The position numbers and the translations under genes are program-made. The notes under the pieces are model-generated. The model was not told the DNA's origin, did no database searches, and was given only the letters and a program-made list of their open reading frames with translations. Positions 12,201 to 19,169 of a DNA stretch of 30,708 nt are shown one piece after another (position 1 is the first letter of the stretch; every line of letters starts with the position of its first letter). This DNA comes from Mnemiopsis leidyi (lineage: Eukaryota > Ctenophora > Tentaculata > Lobata > Bolinopsidae), in the NCBI GenBank assembly GCA_000226015.1, contig JH154054.1:129181-159888 (forward strand). Direction: 5' to 3'.

Positions 12201-14087
12201 AATACACGCTAATTACTGCAGTGCACAACTACTAACTACTACACTAATTACTGCTAATTATTTAATTACTGCAGTGCACTTACGATGGGAGGAGAAGTAG
12301 ACGAGGATGGCGAGGAAGAAGAACCCTCTGTAGGGGATCTCGTCATGCACTTTATCTCACTCTTCTGGAAAGTTCTCTTTTCTCTTGTCCCTCCCAGGTC
12401 AGCTGATCTTTCTCGATAGTTGGAGTCGTTTAAACTTTACCATACCAAAATTTTTACGGCATAGTTGTTAATACAAGTTAACAGCCTTCCATTCTTAAGA
12501 AAATAGAATTCTTTTTTCTTAGGTTATGTACTCCTTCCGTCAAACAAAATATTTCAGATTCTTCGGTTCTGGATACCCTGCCTTTGTGGTGTCTCTCTTC
12601 TTTATAGGACTGTTGACGGCAATCGTGGAGCAAGTAGCCAGCCTCCTTGGCTGCGTGTGGGGCATTAAACAGACTGTTTCTGGTATCACCTTAGTAGCTC
12701 TGGGCACCAGTTTACCTGACACTTTTGCTTCAAGATCTGCAGCCATACACGACGATTCTGCTGACGCAGCAATTGGAAATGTGACAGGTACTGCTTTTGT
12801 TTTAACCTCCTGTCACGTACTGTTATAGCTTTTTGTGGGTGTTGGGCGTTTCTTTTGACTTTTTTTTATTTATTTGATGATAAGATTATTAGTTAATTGG
12901 ACAGTTCCTGTCATGAAAAAATTGAATTTCCGTCTAATATTTGTTGTTTGGTAACGGTTGTTTGGTACCAACGGTTGTTTGGTGAGGGTATCCGATAAAT
13001 ATTTTCCCGGACAAATAATAAATTTTAGACTACCGCCCATTGCCAATGTTAATAACAATGTGACCTAACAGTTCAGCAATGTTTAAACTTAACAACTACA
13101 GGCAGTAACTCGGTGAACGTATTTTTGGGTCTTGGACTACCATGGCTACTTGCTGTCATCTGGAAAAAGGTCGATGGATCAGGTAATGATTAAGATTTCA
13201 CGAATTTGACAATTTGTCTCTTTGACTGTAAATTTCTCATTTCGTTTCATCTGATTACCGAGGTTGTTTGTAATCGAGCGATTGTGGCAGACATTTAACA
13301 AATTGTGTTCTGTAACTGTGTCGCCGTGTCAAACGAAATCGGTAAATCAAGAACTGAGTCTGCGGTTACAAGTCAGGCAGTTCTCCTTGTACGAACATGA
13401 AATATCTACCGCATCTGTAAAGAAATGAAAATAAATGATTCATACTACATATTAGGTGATAGCTTCAGTAAGCTAGTACCAGTCAGTTGCACTGCTGAAC
13501 TAAGTACTTATAAGCTTAGTTATAAGGATTTTGCGCCAAAATTTATTCAGGATAAAAACTTCGAAATTTATCAATTTTTAACTACTTAGCACTAAGTGAG
13601 TGAGTTGACTACTCAGCACTAATTGAGCTCTAACAATAGCTGTAACATATTAACGATACTTTATTCACAGGAGAGTTTAAGGTCGCTACGTTTAATCTGG
13701 AATTTTCTGTAGTTTTATTCGTTATGGTGGCCCTCTTCGCTATCCTCACTCTTATTCTTCGACGTGTGGTAAGATTTTGCTTTATTGTTACGCCATTGAA
13801 TTTCACCCTTATTTATTGACTATTGTAATGGCGAGCCGTAACTACAGTTTTTGTGCAAGATCAGTTCCCTTGCCGAACCACGAACAGGCATACTCTTTTA
13901 GTAATTTTTTGCTTATTTCTGTTTCTGAACTTTGTCTCCTAATCAGCTGGTTGGTGGTGAACTTGGGGGCGGAAAAGTCGTCAAATACTCAACGGGTTCT
14001 ATCTGTCTGATGCTCTGGGCTACCTACATTGTTGTTGCCTCTCTCAAAGCTTACGGAATCATCGACATCGGCGGCGGCTCGGAATGA
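35..14087 (+). CDS. Na+/Ca2+ exchanger (NCX/SLC8 family), 3' part
   Basis: This is a plasma-membrane antiporter that exchanges Na+ for Ca2+, incomplete at its 5' end. Exons I read: 35-201 (or to 205), 2442-2514, optional 2711-2728, 3128-3229, 5329-5491, 7542-7665, 8441-8570, 9054-9150, 9716-9818, 12275-12397, 12558-12787, 13102-13182, 13671-13768 and 13947-14087 (stop TGA 14085-14087). From 2442 on, every junction is GT-AG and phases agree. About 545 residues are present: the end of the cytoplasmic loop, two Calx-beta domains, an acidic linker, the alpha-2 repeat with [10 protein letters not shown] and GNVTGSN, and C-terminal membrane helices. The alpha-1 repeat and N-terminal helices must lie upstream. 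Uncertain junction: the strong donor at 202 ends in phase 1, while the exon at 2442 needs phase 2. A weaker donor at 206, an acceptor at 2451-2452, or an unseen exon would resolve this. Confidence 0.95.
202..2441 (+). other. NCX intron (2.2 kb)
   Basis: AT-rich intronic sequence. I found no convincing exon, although the phase mismatch between its flanking exons leaves room for one. It contains three CACGTG E-boxes at 1862, 1927 and 1948, the last two 21 bp apart within a short imperfect duplication. The minus-strand reading frame at 1483-1749 shows no recognisable domain. Confidence 0.6.
1862..1953. promoter_or_regulatory. intronic E-box cluster (3 x CACGTG)
   Basis: CACGTG occurs at 1862-1867, 1927-1932 and 1948-1953. 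The last two share the context TATGTCACGTGA and are 21 bp apart. CACGTG is the core site of bHLH-zip factors (MYC/MAX, USF, MITF). Binding here is inference from motif and spacing only. Confidence 0.3.
2442..5491 (+). CDS. NCX exons for Calx-beta domain 1 (divergent)
   Basis: Exons 2442-2514, 3128-3229 and 5329-5491, with a possible 18-bp microexon at 2711-2728, encode the first Calx-beta domain. The middle is recognisable: [18 protein letters not shown] aligns with the FRTEDGTANAGSDYE block of NCX1, and [11 protein letters not shown] is a typical late strand. In family members the domain binds regulatory Ca2+ through acidic clusters. Here the place of the first Asp cluster reads [11 protein letters not shown], and the end of the domain reads TILDMSN instead of a run of aspartates. 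The first strand is short or missing. The domain fold is supported; canonical Ca2+ binding is not. Confidence 0.85.
2541..2588 (+). repeat. 23-bp tandem duplication
   Basis: Two adjacent copies of a unit containing GTGGTTTCAGATAAGATCTA, differing at one base (TTCAG versus TTTAG). It lies just after the donor at 2515 and each copy carries an acceptor-like TTYAG. Confidence 0.6.
2711..2728 (+). CDS. possible 18-bp NCX microexon
   Basis: Six codons (DENLAK) lie between an acceptor TTTGTTTTAG and a donor GTTAGT. Both ends are phase 0, as are the flanking exons ending at 2514 and starting at 3128, so it could be included or skipped without changing frame. It would add six residues in the first Calx-beta domain. 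NCX genes are known for small alternatively spliced cassettes in the cytoplasmic loop, but usually in the second domain. A chance match is possible in so short a sequence. Confidence 0.4.
3235..3412 (+). repeat. degenerate GTCT simple repeat
   Basis: Many short runs of GTCTGT/CTGTCTGT, best preserved at about 3355-3400, spread over some 180 bp of the intron. Confidence 0.6.
4490..4545. repeat. 21-bp repeat of palindromic E-boxes
   Basis: Three copies of GTCACRTGAC recur at exactly 21-bp spacing: CACGTG at 4492, CACATG at 4513 and CACGTG at 4534. The intervening sequence is partly conserved (TGACATG before copies two and three). Each copy is a 10-bp near-perfect palindrome. It may be a simple tandem duplication or a multimerised bHLH site; 21 bp is two turns of B-DNA. 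Confidence 0.65.
5492..7541 (+). other. NCX intron (2.05 kb)
   Basis: Intron joining the two Calx-beta domains. A possible alternative exon opens at about 5859 in the right entry phase but runs to a stop at about 5979, and no phase-compatible donor exits it. I leave it unannotated. Confidence 0.5.
7542..9150 (+). CDS. NCX exons for Calx-beta domain 2
   Basis: Exons 7542-7665, 8441-8570 and 9054-9150 encode the second Calx-beta domain. Spliced, it begins [10 protein letters not shown], continues [18 protein letters not shown] and [20 protein letters not shown], and ends [13 protein letters not shown]. The YKTI block and the [16 protein letters not shown] strand align well with CBD2 of NCX1. 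The segment after the strand reads VINPNAHDHSTL, where NCX1 has an acidic DDEEYE run. The 20-bp tandem array at 8834-9003 ends about 50 bp before the third exon. Confidence 0.9.
7666..8440 (+). other. NCX intron inside Calx-beta domain 2
   Basis: AT-rich intron of 775 bp with a clear donor (GTGAGT) and acceptor (CCGTTTCAG). Nothing else was recognised in it. Confidence 0.7.
8834..9003 (+). repeat. 20-bp tandem minisatellite (8 copies)
   Basis: Eight identical 20-bp units (CAGTAGAAGTAGAACTGTTA) run from 8834 to 8993, followed by a partial unit. Complete identity suggests recent expansion. Each unit junction forms CTGTTACAG, which resembles a 3' splice site, and the same TTTCTGTTACAG appears once more just after the array, 33 bp before the real acceptor at 9052-9053. 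Confidence 0.95.
9151..9715 (+). other. NCX intron (565 bp)
   Basis: AT-rich intron with no further feature recognised. The reading frame running from 9094 into the intron is exon read-through. Confidence 0.7.
9826..10060 (+). repeat. degenerate GGTAACTGGG repeats next to a splice donor
   Basis: About ten diverged copies of (G)GTAACTGGGG/RRTAACTRGGG with irregular spacing begin just after the donor at 9819. Several copies resemble a 5' splice site (GGTAACT). The array is too decayed to give a unit length. Confidence 0.5.
10664..12240 (+). repeat. 30-bp tandem minisatellite, interrupted by an assembly gap
   Basis: A 30-bp unit (core AATTACTGCAGTAAATGTGT followed by AATACACGCT) repeats from about 10664 to 10931 and from 11818 to 12240. 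The 886 N bases between are probably more of the same. Each unit contains two short palindromes, TTACTGCAGTAA and GTGTAATACAC. Variation concentrates at the centre of the first one (TGCA, TACA, TGTA, TTCA). Because 30 is a multiple of 3, frames stay open and give a spurious 10-residue repeat on the minus strand. The array lies in the NCX intron and ends just before the acceptor at 12273-12274. Confidence 0.97.
10932..11817. other. assembly gap (886 N)
   Basis: An unbroken run of N inside the 30-bp array. The length may be estimated or arbitrary, so true copy number is unknown. Confidence 0.99.
12275..14087 (+). CDS. NCX exons for alpha-2 repeat and C-terminal helices
   Basis: Exons 12275-12397, 12558-12787, 13102-13182, 13671-13768 and 13947-14087. 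After an acidic run ([11 protein letters not shown]) comes [18 protein letters not shown], very close to NCX1. There follow hydrophobic helices around [15 protein letters not shown], the alpha-2 motif [13 protein letters not shown] with its ion-binding Asp, and [20 protein letters not shown] across the 12787/13102 junction. Two further helices surround a GGELGGGK loop, and the protein ends DIGGGSE. The ion-binding residues expected in alpha-2 are present, so transport itself looks intact in this half. Confidence 0.97.
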
Positions 14088-14745
14088 ATTTGAGAAGTGG
14101 GCGAGGAGCCTGGTCTTTATTTCGCGGGATATTATTTATTAGCTAAAACTCTTTAGGTCGTTGTTTCACTAACTTTTATTTTCTTACCCTTATCTTGGCT
14201 TGGGAATTTACCAAGATACTCCTAAAGTAAGACTGTCTTTAAGGGGGTGCAGTTTAATCTTTCGTTATTGCAGAAGTTATCTTTATATCCGTTGTAGGAA
14301 TAGGATTAGTTGATTAGTCCCTTAAAAGCGATTGACTCAATTACTGTTTCCGATGTTTGGCATTATGTGTGAAGTATGGAATGCCGTGATCTCTATTTTC
14401 TTGGTTCTAAGAATCAACTCAACCGAACTAGACGATTTTATACTGCTAACGGCTTTGTCAAAATGTCTCTCAATTCACATCTGTCAGTGTCATAATTCCG
14501 TGAACGGTACGTTTATTACGAAAGTATCACTATGAGGGAATAGTAATACACTGATCTTTGTTTGGTGAACGAATTTTGTAGATATTTCTGTTCGATATGT
14601 GATATATGAGATGTATTTTTATTAACGTTTTATAAAACTGTTTTTTTACTTTGACTTTGAGTACTAAATGATGGACATTCGTTTACTTTTAGCACACATG
14701 TAGGTGTTTGCCTGTTAGTGTTAGCACTAGGCCACTAGCATTACT

Positions 14746-14751
14746 AATAAA
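14746..14751 (+). terminator. candidate polyadenylation signal of the NCX gene
   Basis: An AATAAA hexamer lies about 660 bp after the NCX stop codon, before the foldback elements begin. I saw no earlier canonical hexamer after the stop. The cleavage site is inferred, not seen. Confidence 0.4.
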
Positions 14752-14787
14752 AAGTCGCATTAGCAACCGTGTTCTCACTTTTATACT

Positions 14788-14923
14788 TGACGAGATGATA
14801 TCCGTCTAACGTTCTAACAAAACGTCGAGGTGATACCCGACTCGCGCGCGGCTCGCAGCTTGCTGCTCTCCTGGTTTCGTTAGAAATAGAACGTTAGACG
14901 GATATCATTGATCATCTCGTCAA
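14788..14923. mobile_element. foldback MITE, copy A
   Basis: Starts TTGACGAGATGATATCCGTC and ends with the complementary arm ACGGATATCAT plus CATCTCGTCAA, with four extra bases between. The core has TCGAGGTGATACCCGACTCG and a CGCGCGGCTCGCAGC block. There is no coding capacity. Three related copies lie downstream. It resembles a non-autonomous foldback or MITE-type element; the superfamily was not identified and no clear target duplication was seen. Confidence 0.8.
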
Positions 14924-15346
14924 AATACTCGTACAGCGCCGCTGCAATTTTAAAAAACACAAATGGTTTTTTGAAAATCCAGTCACAAGTCAATTGAATT
15001 AAAGTCAAAGACTAGATATCTAATAGTTTCGTCATAAGGATCCTCACCAGGAATTCAACTCCTCAAACTACATCTACATTAATCACAGCGCTGGCAAGCG
15101 CGACCGTCTTTTTTAATAGAAGACGTTTGTGAACACTGTCATGTGAAAAAAGAAACTTTGCATATCAGATCATACTTTAAATTGTAAGAAAGGGGGTTAT
15201 ATCACATTCAGGCATGATCAATGATATTAATTGATGTCTTAGTCCATCAAGTGAAACTGAAGCTAAATTTCTAAGAGAAGCATTAAAAGGTAGTAATGAA
15301 TACCGTGGACCATCTCTTTTGCTTCTAAACCAGTAAAGCCCATAGT

Positions 15347-15525
15347 TTGACGAGATGATATCCGTCTAACGTTCGCGAGGAGAGCAGAAGACTGCGAGCC
15401 GCGCGCGGGTCGGGTAACACCTCGACAATGTTGATGTGTTACCCGATCACTCGCGCGCGGCTCGCAGCTTGCTGCTCTAACATCTAACGTTTCGTTAGAA
15501 CGTTAGATCGATATCATATCGTCAA
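15347..15525. mobile_element. foldback MITE, copy B (palindromic)
   Basis: Same terminal sequence as copy A at both ends. Inside, the GC-rich block occurs in both orientations around AACACCTCGACAATGTTGAT, so most of the 179 bp can fold into one long hairpin. The right arm is mutated (GTTAGATCGATATCATATCG) relative to the left. Confidence 0.8.
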
Positions 15526-15654
15526 ATCAAAGCGGTCGCGGTTGTGCTGAGTAAAAACTCCTTGTTCTCCCTTTCACAAAACATTGATGAAAGTTGTATA
15601 ATATTGTATCTACAATTATAAATAAGGTTGCGTGGTTGGTGATCATGGCAATCC

Positions 15655-15984
15655 TTGACGAGATAATATCTGTCTACCGTTTTACCGAAACGTTCAGCTT
15701 TAGCTGGCTAGCTGCGTTAGTCGGGTATCACCGCGACAAATGCGCGGTGGCTGATGTTGCGCGCGCTGTGCGTCTGGTGGCGCGCGCGACGCACACAAAA
15801 GGGCTATGGTTAGAGCAAAACAAAGCAATCACGTCGTAGCTTGCGTAAGCACCTCACACCTGCAACCTGGTTAAGTGAATATTATTTTTAGTCAGCATTT
15901 GTCGAGGTGTTACCCGACCCGCGCGCGGCTCGCAGTCTTCTGCTCTCCTCGCGTTAGAACGTTAGACGGATATCATCTCGTCAA
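15655..15984. mobile_element. foldback MITE, copy C (longest, 330 bp)
   Basis: Left end TTGACGAGATAATATCTGTC, right end GACGGATATCATCTCGTCAA. The left half carries a variant core (CGTTCAGCTTTAGCTGG, GTCGGGTATCACCGCGACA) shared with copy D. The right half matches copies A and B. The element appears to be a chimera of two subfamilies. The frame 15594-15839 that runs across it is not a gene. Confidence 0.75.
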
Positions 15985-16099
15985 GTCAGCATAAGTGATG
16001 AGGCTGGGTTGACTTTATAACCTTTTATGATATAATAAAAATATATTATTTTTATCCTATTTCATATTTTATCAATTCTAAGAAAATTAAAACTAAAAC

Positions 16100-16410
16100 T
16101 ATTAGGAACGGTATTCGTGGGGAAGTGTCTCAAATCTTAAACCCATTTCTCTAAATGTAAGGCTCCTACCTTTGTTTTTGTTGTACGAGATTATATCCGT
16201 CTACCGTTCTTACGTAAACGTTCAGCTTTAGCTGCGTGAGTCGGGTATCACCGCGACAATGTTTTTGGAGATCAATCTGTATCCAAATGCCAAAGGACAA
16301 TTTGAGAATATTTCACTACCGAGAACTAAGCTAGGGCCATAAATTTTGAGGAATGATGTGTTTAAGTATCGAAAATTTGAGACACTTCTCCAAGAATACC
16401 GTTCCTAATA
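16100..16410. repeat. inverted repeat with ~38-bp arms around copy D
   Basis: Left arm 16100-16138 (TATTAGGAACGGTATTC then GGGGAAGTGTCTCAAATCTT) matches the reverse complement of 16373-16410 with a few mismatches. The four bases AAAC flank both ends and may be a target duplication. It looks like an independent element into which copy D inserted. Confidence 0.7.
16192..16261. mobile_element. foldback MITE, copy D (one end only)
   Basis: Resembles the left end of copy C: ACGAGATTATATCCGTCTAC, then CGTTCAGCTTTAGCTGCG and GTCGGGTATCACCGCGACA. No right arm is seen. It sits inside the inverted repeat 16100-16410. Confidence 0.7.
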
Positions 16411-16561
16411 AAACTTGAATATAAATTAGAAACATTAAAAATACCTGAAATGTCCAAAATCTACAAAAAAATTAATCCCTTTACCGCGACAAGTGTAGCA
16501 ATTTCTTACACATACATAGAAAAGATAAAACCTAAACCTCCATTAGGTGTTTCTTCATTAA

Positions 16562-16801
16562 AGCCAAAAGGAATGTGATTTAGATTCTGACGAGTTTACA
16601 TTGGGGCACCATCTTTTTAACGAACACCAGTTGAAAAATAGAAGTGATTTCGATTTATCCTACCATAGTGCAGTCCTTGATTTTTGTAGTCCCCGTATTG
16701 TAGATGTTAAAGAACATAAATTCATTAACATTCTTAATTCCTTGAAACCCAATGGCTTAAACATTGATAATCCTTTTGCAGTGTCAATACTTCACAGATG
16801 A
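16562..16801 (+). pseudogene. 3' remnant of a retroelement ORF (GIY-YIG/Penelope-like C-terminus?)
   Basis: An open stretch ends with TGA at 16799-16801. It reads FTLGHHLFNEHQLKNRSDFD, then VLDFCSPRIVDVKEHKFI, LKPNGLN and NPFAVSIL. This order (LGxHL, ILxxCSP, KEHxWI, L.PxGLN, NPFGI) is, from memory, the C-terminal end of reverse-transcriptase elements with a GIY-YIG-type tail in invertebrate genomes. Upstream the frame hits stops, and no RT motifs or full element are visible, so it is a decayed fragment. Family assignment is tentative. Confidence 0.45.
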
Positions 16802-18340
16802 TACTTCTTCCCTTTCATTCCTTTTACTTTTAAAAATATTTTGTCTTGAGTACTATAGACCCTCTGTAAAGATGTGTTAATCTCTAATTTTGTACAACAA
16901 CTTGTTCGGTCCGACTGCCTCAGGGAAACAAATAATATCAGCCAAAAGGAATCAAAGTATATAGTAAGCAATAAGCATATCTACCGATCTCTGCTCAAAT
17001 GAATCCAAATTCTGGGGTGATAACAGTAAAACTGTAAATGAATAGCTACAATTAAACGATCCCCCATCCATCACACCATGAACCAGTTTTAAATGTTCAG
17101 CTAATGTGGCATTATCATCGTCAGGATCAAAATTTGTATCATTCATGTGAGCTAAGTGTCCTGGAATTCTCTTTTAATCTAAATTCAGTTATCAATCAGC
17201 TTGTTTTAAAATCACTGTGCAAAAGTTTTTTCGCCAAGTTTATTATCATGAAGGATTCTGAGCAGTTTGTATCCATTCATCCTATTTGTAATTGTATATG
17301 TTGCACCTGACCTGTACCCAGGCTTGTACAGTTATGCTGATGAGGCTCCAGGAAGATCCTTGATCTTGTAACGGAGACCCTCTTCAATTAATCCTCAATC
17401 ATGGTTTCCTGGTCATTCGGCTGAGTCAGTCAGAATCCAGCCTTGCGTCTTGTGAAGTAAGTACTTCTTGTGAAATAAGCGTCTAATATTCTGCCAAGAA
17501 TCTTATATCACGCACTGGTGTATTAACATTCTGTCTTCTTGAATGATATCTATCTTGAGAGACATATTCAAAATGCTCGAAATGGGACGGTTTTTCAAAG
17601 AATTTGCCATATAAAAGGACCGCCAAAATTTCGATTTTCAGAATAAAATCCGTCGAATTATTTTTGACATGTTTTTATTAATTGTTACTTCATCAATTCA
17701 CCATCTCCATGATAAGATATTGATATGAATCAAGCAAGCTCTGTTACTACTTCATGTGCCACAACGGGGAAATTTTCTGGAGTAGCAGACACCGTCTGTC
17801 TCCAATAACTTCTGGAGGATTAGAAGTTAAGCTGAAGCTAACATTCATAGGCCATGGAGATATCGTCTGTAAGATGAAACAGCTCATCAAAGAAACATAC
17901 ACGTAGGACTATAGGAGTACACCAGAGAAAAACCCAGCAGAGATTTATGATTTTGATTTTGCTTCGAATATAATTTTATCAATTTCCGGTCATACATCCA
18001 AATTCCACTTGCACTCTCTTGGCACTCTTGTGTCACTCACGCAGCACTGTGGCAGCACTCTGGGGGCACTGTGGTGGCACTCTCGTGGTAATTCAAATAT
18101 TGAATTACCTTTTGTTAAAAAAAGGAACGGTGAAATTAAGCTACAAAAACCCTGATATAATTTGACCCCCGATATGTGACGATTTTTGTAAAAATTTGCC
18201 ATAATTATGTCCGACTAATTTTCCGGTCGTCAGAGTTTGGTCCGACCTGAGTATGTCTCCTAAGGTTGATCAAGCATCAGCTATCATTATCAACTATCTG
18301 ATAAAGTATAACCATGTTATGACTAAACCTTCTAGATCGC
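16802..18340. other. intergenic region before the NUF2-like gene
   Basis: AT-rich sequence without supported genes. About 18008-18090 holds an irregular GGCACTCT/GGCACTGTG repeat. Just before the ATG at 18341 is CCTTCTAG, an acceptor-like sequence that could belong to a 5'UTR intron or to trans-splicing; nothing here decides which. Confidence 0.5.
18008..18090 (+). repeat. short irregular GGCACTCT repeat
   Basis: Seven or so copies of (G)GCACTCT / GCACTGTGG within about 80 bp, irregularly spaced. Confidence 0.5.
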
Positions 18341-19169
18341 ATGTCTATCTTTGATGAAGATGAATGTGGAAATATTGGGGAAGAGGTCTTGGGGATCCCT
18401 GCTTTCGAGATCTTATCTATTCTCAGAAGCCCAAACAACATGAAGCCACAGCTTCAGAACTTGTACTACTGTGTAAGATTTTTTTTCACTGGAGCAATAA
18501 ATTCTTGTATGAGGGACAAGATGTGAACATGAAAGTAATACAACAAATACAAGATTTAAGATTTTGTCATTTTAGATTTCTTTCATAACTTATTTTTCCA
18601 GCTCCTTCAAAGACTTTTGCCCCATATTTCTCAGTCATTGCCCCTTCTTGGAGATCTCCCATCACTGGATGTGACCAGTGATTGGCAGCTTCCTAGGTTT
18701 GCGATCTTAATGGAATCCTCTATCATCGTATAATTTGTCATTTTAAATTACTGATAAAAAGCATCATAAAATTACATAATGTCTCTATGTATTGCTGTGT
18801 AAAATTTGTTTTTTATTTATATATATTATCACTAGAATCTATCATCATATAAAATTACAATCATTCATTAATCTACCCAAATCAACCCTTCAAAATAACT
18901 GTGTTTCTAATTGCTTACACATAATTTAAACAAAATATCATGAAGTTTAAATTAATTCTTAACTGTATTATAAAATTGATTGTTTCATATTATTTCAGTT
19001 CTGTCAACTTTAGTATTGTTCGTCTGGTGTTGCTGATGACGAAGAAACTGAAAGAGCTTCATCCTGATTATATTTTCAAGTTTTCTGATTTAACCAGACC
19101 GAGAAAATCCAGAACACTGGAGATTTTTTCTTTTCTTCTCAATGCAGTAATTTTTGATCAAGGCAACAG
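18341..19169 (+). CDS. NUF2-like exons 1-3: N-terminal CH domain
   Basis: Exon 1 starts at the ATG 18341 and reads IPAFEILSILRSPNN; the short N-terminus before a Pro-aromatic and EIL-type helix fits NUF2. Exon 2 ends SDWQLPR. Exon 3 has a basic helix (TKKLKELHPDYIFKFSDL) followed by the diagnostic RPRKSRT segment. The start is the first ATG of the open frame; upstream exons cannot be excluded. Confidence 0.65.

Noticed and set aside
10669..12228. Minus-strand open frames encoding a [10 protein letters not shown] decapeptide repeat
   Set aside because: The frame is open only because the DNA unit is 30 bp long. The segment is an intronic minisatellite interrupted by N bases.
15594..15839. 81-codon plus-strand ORF
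   Set aside because: It runs across foldback copy C and its coding look comes from the GC-rich repeat core.
14788..15984. CRISPR-like array of repeats
   Set aside because: The repeats are inverted, of unequal length and without regular spacers, in animal DNA. They are foldback elements.
18341..19169. HAUS6 identity, since it also has an N-terminal CH region and a long disordered tail
   Set aside because: The expected HAUS6 blocks around its FP and PGGxKF segments are absent, while the RPRKSRT...FDQGNR segment fits NUF2.
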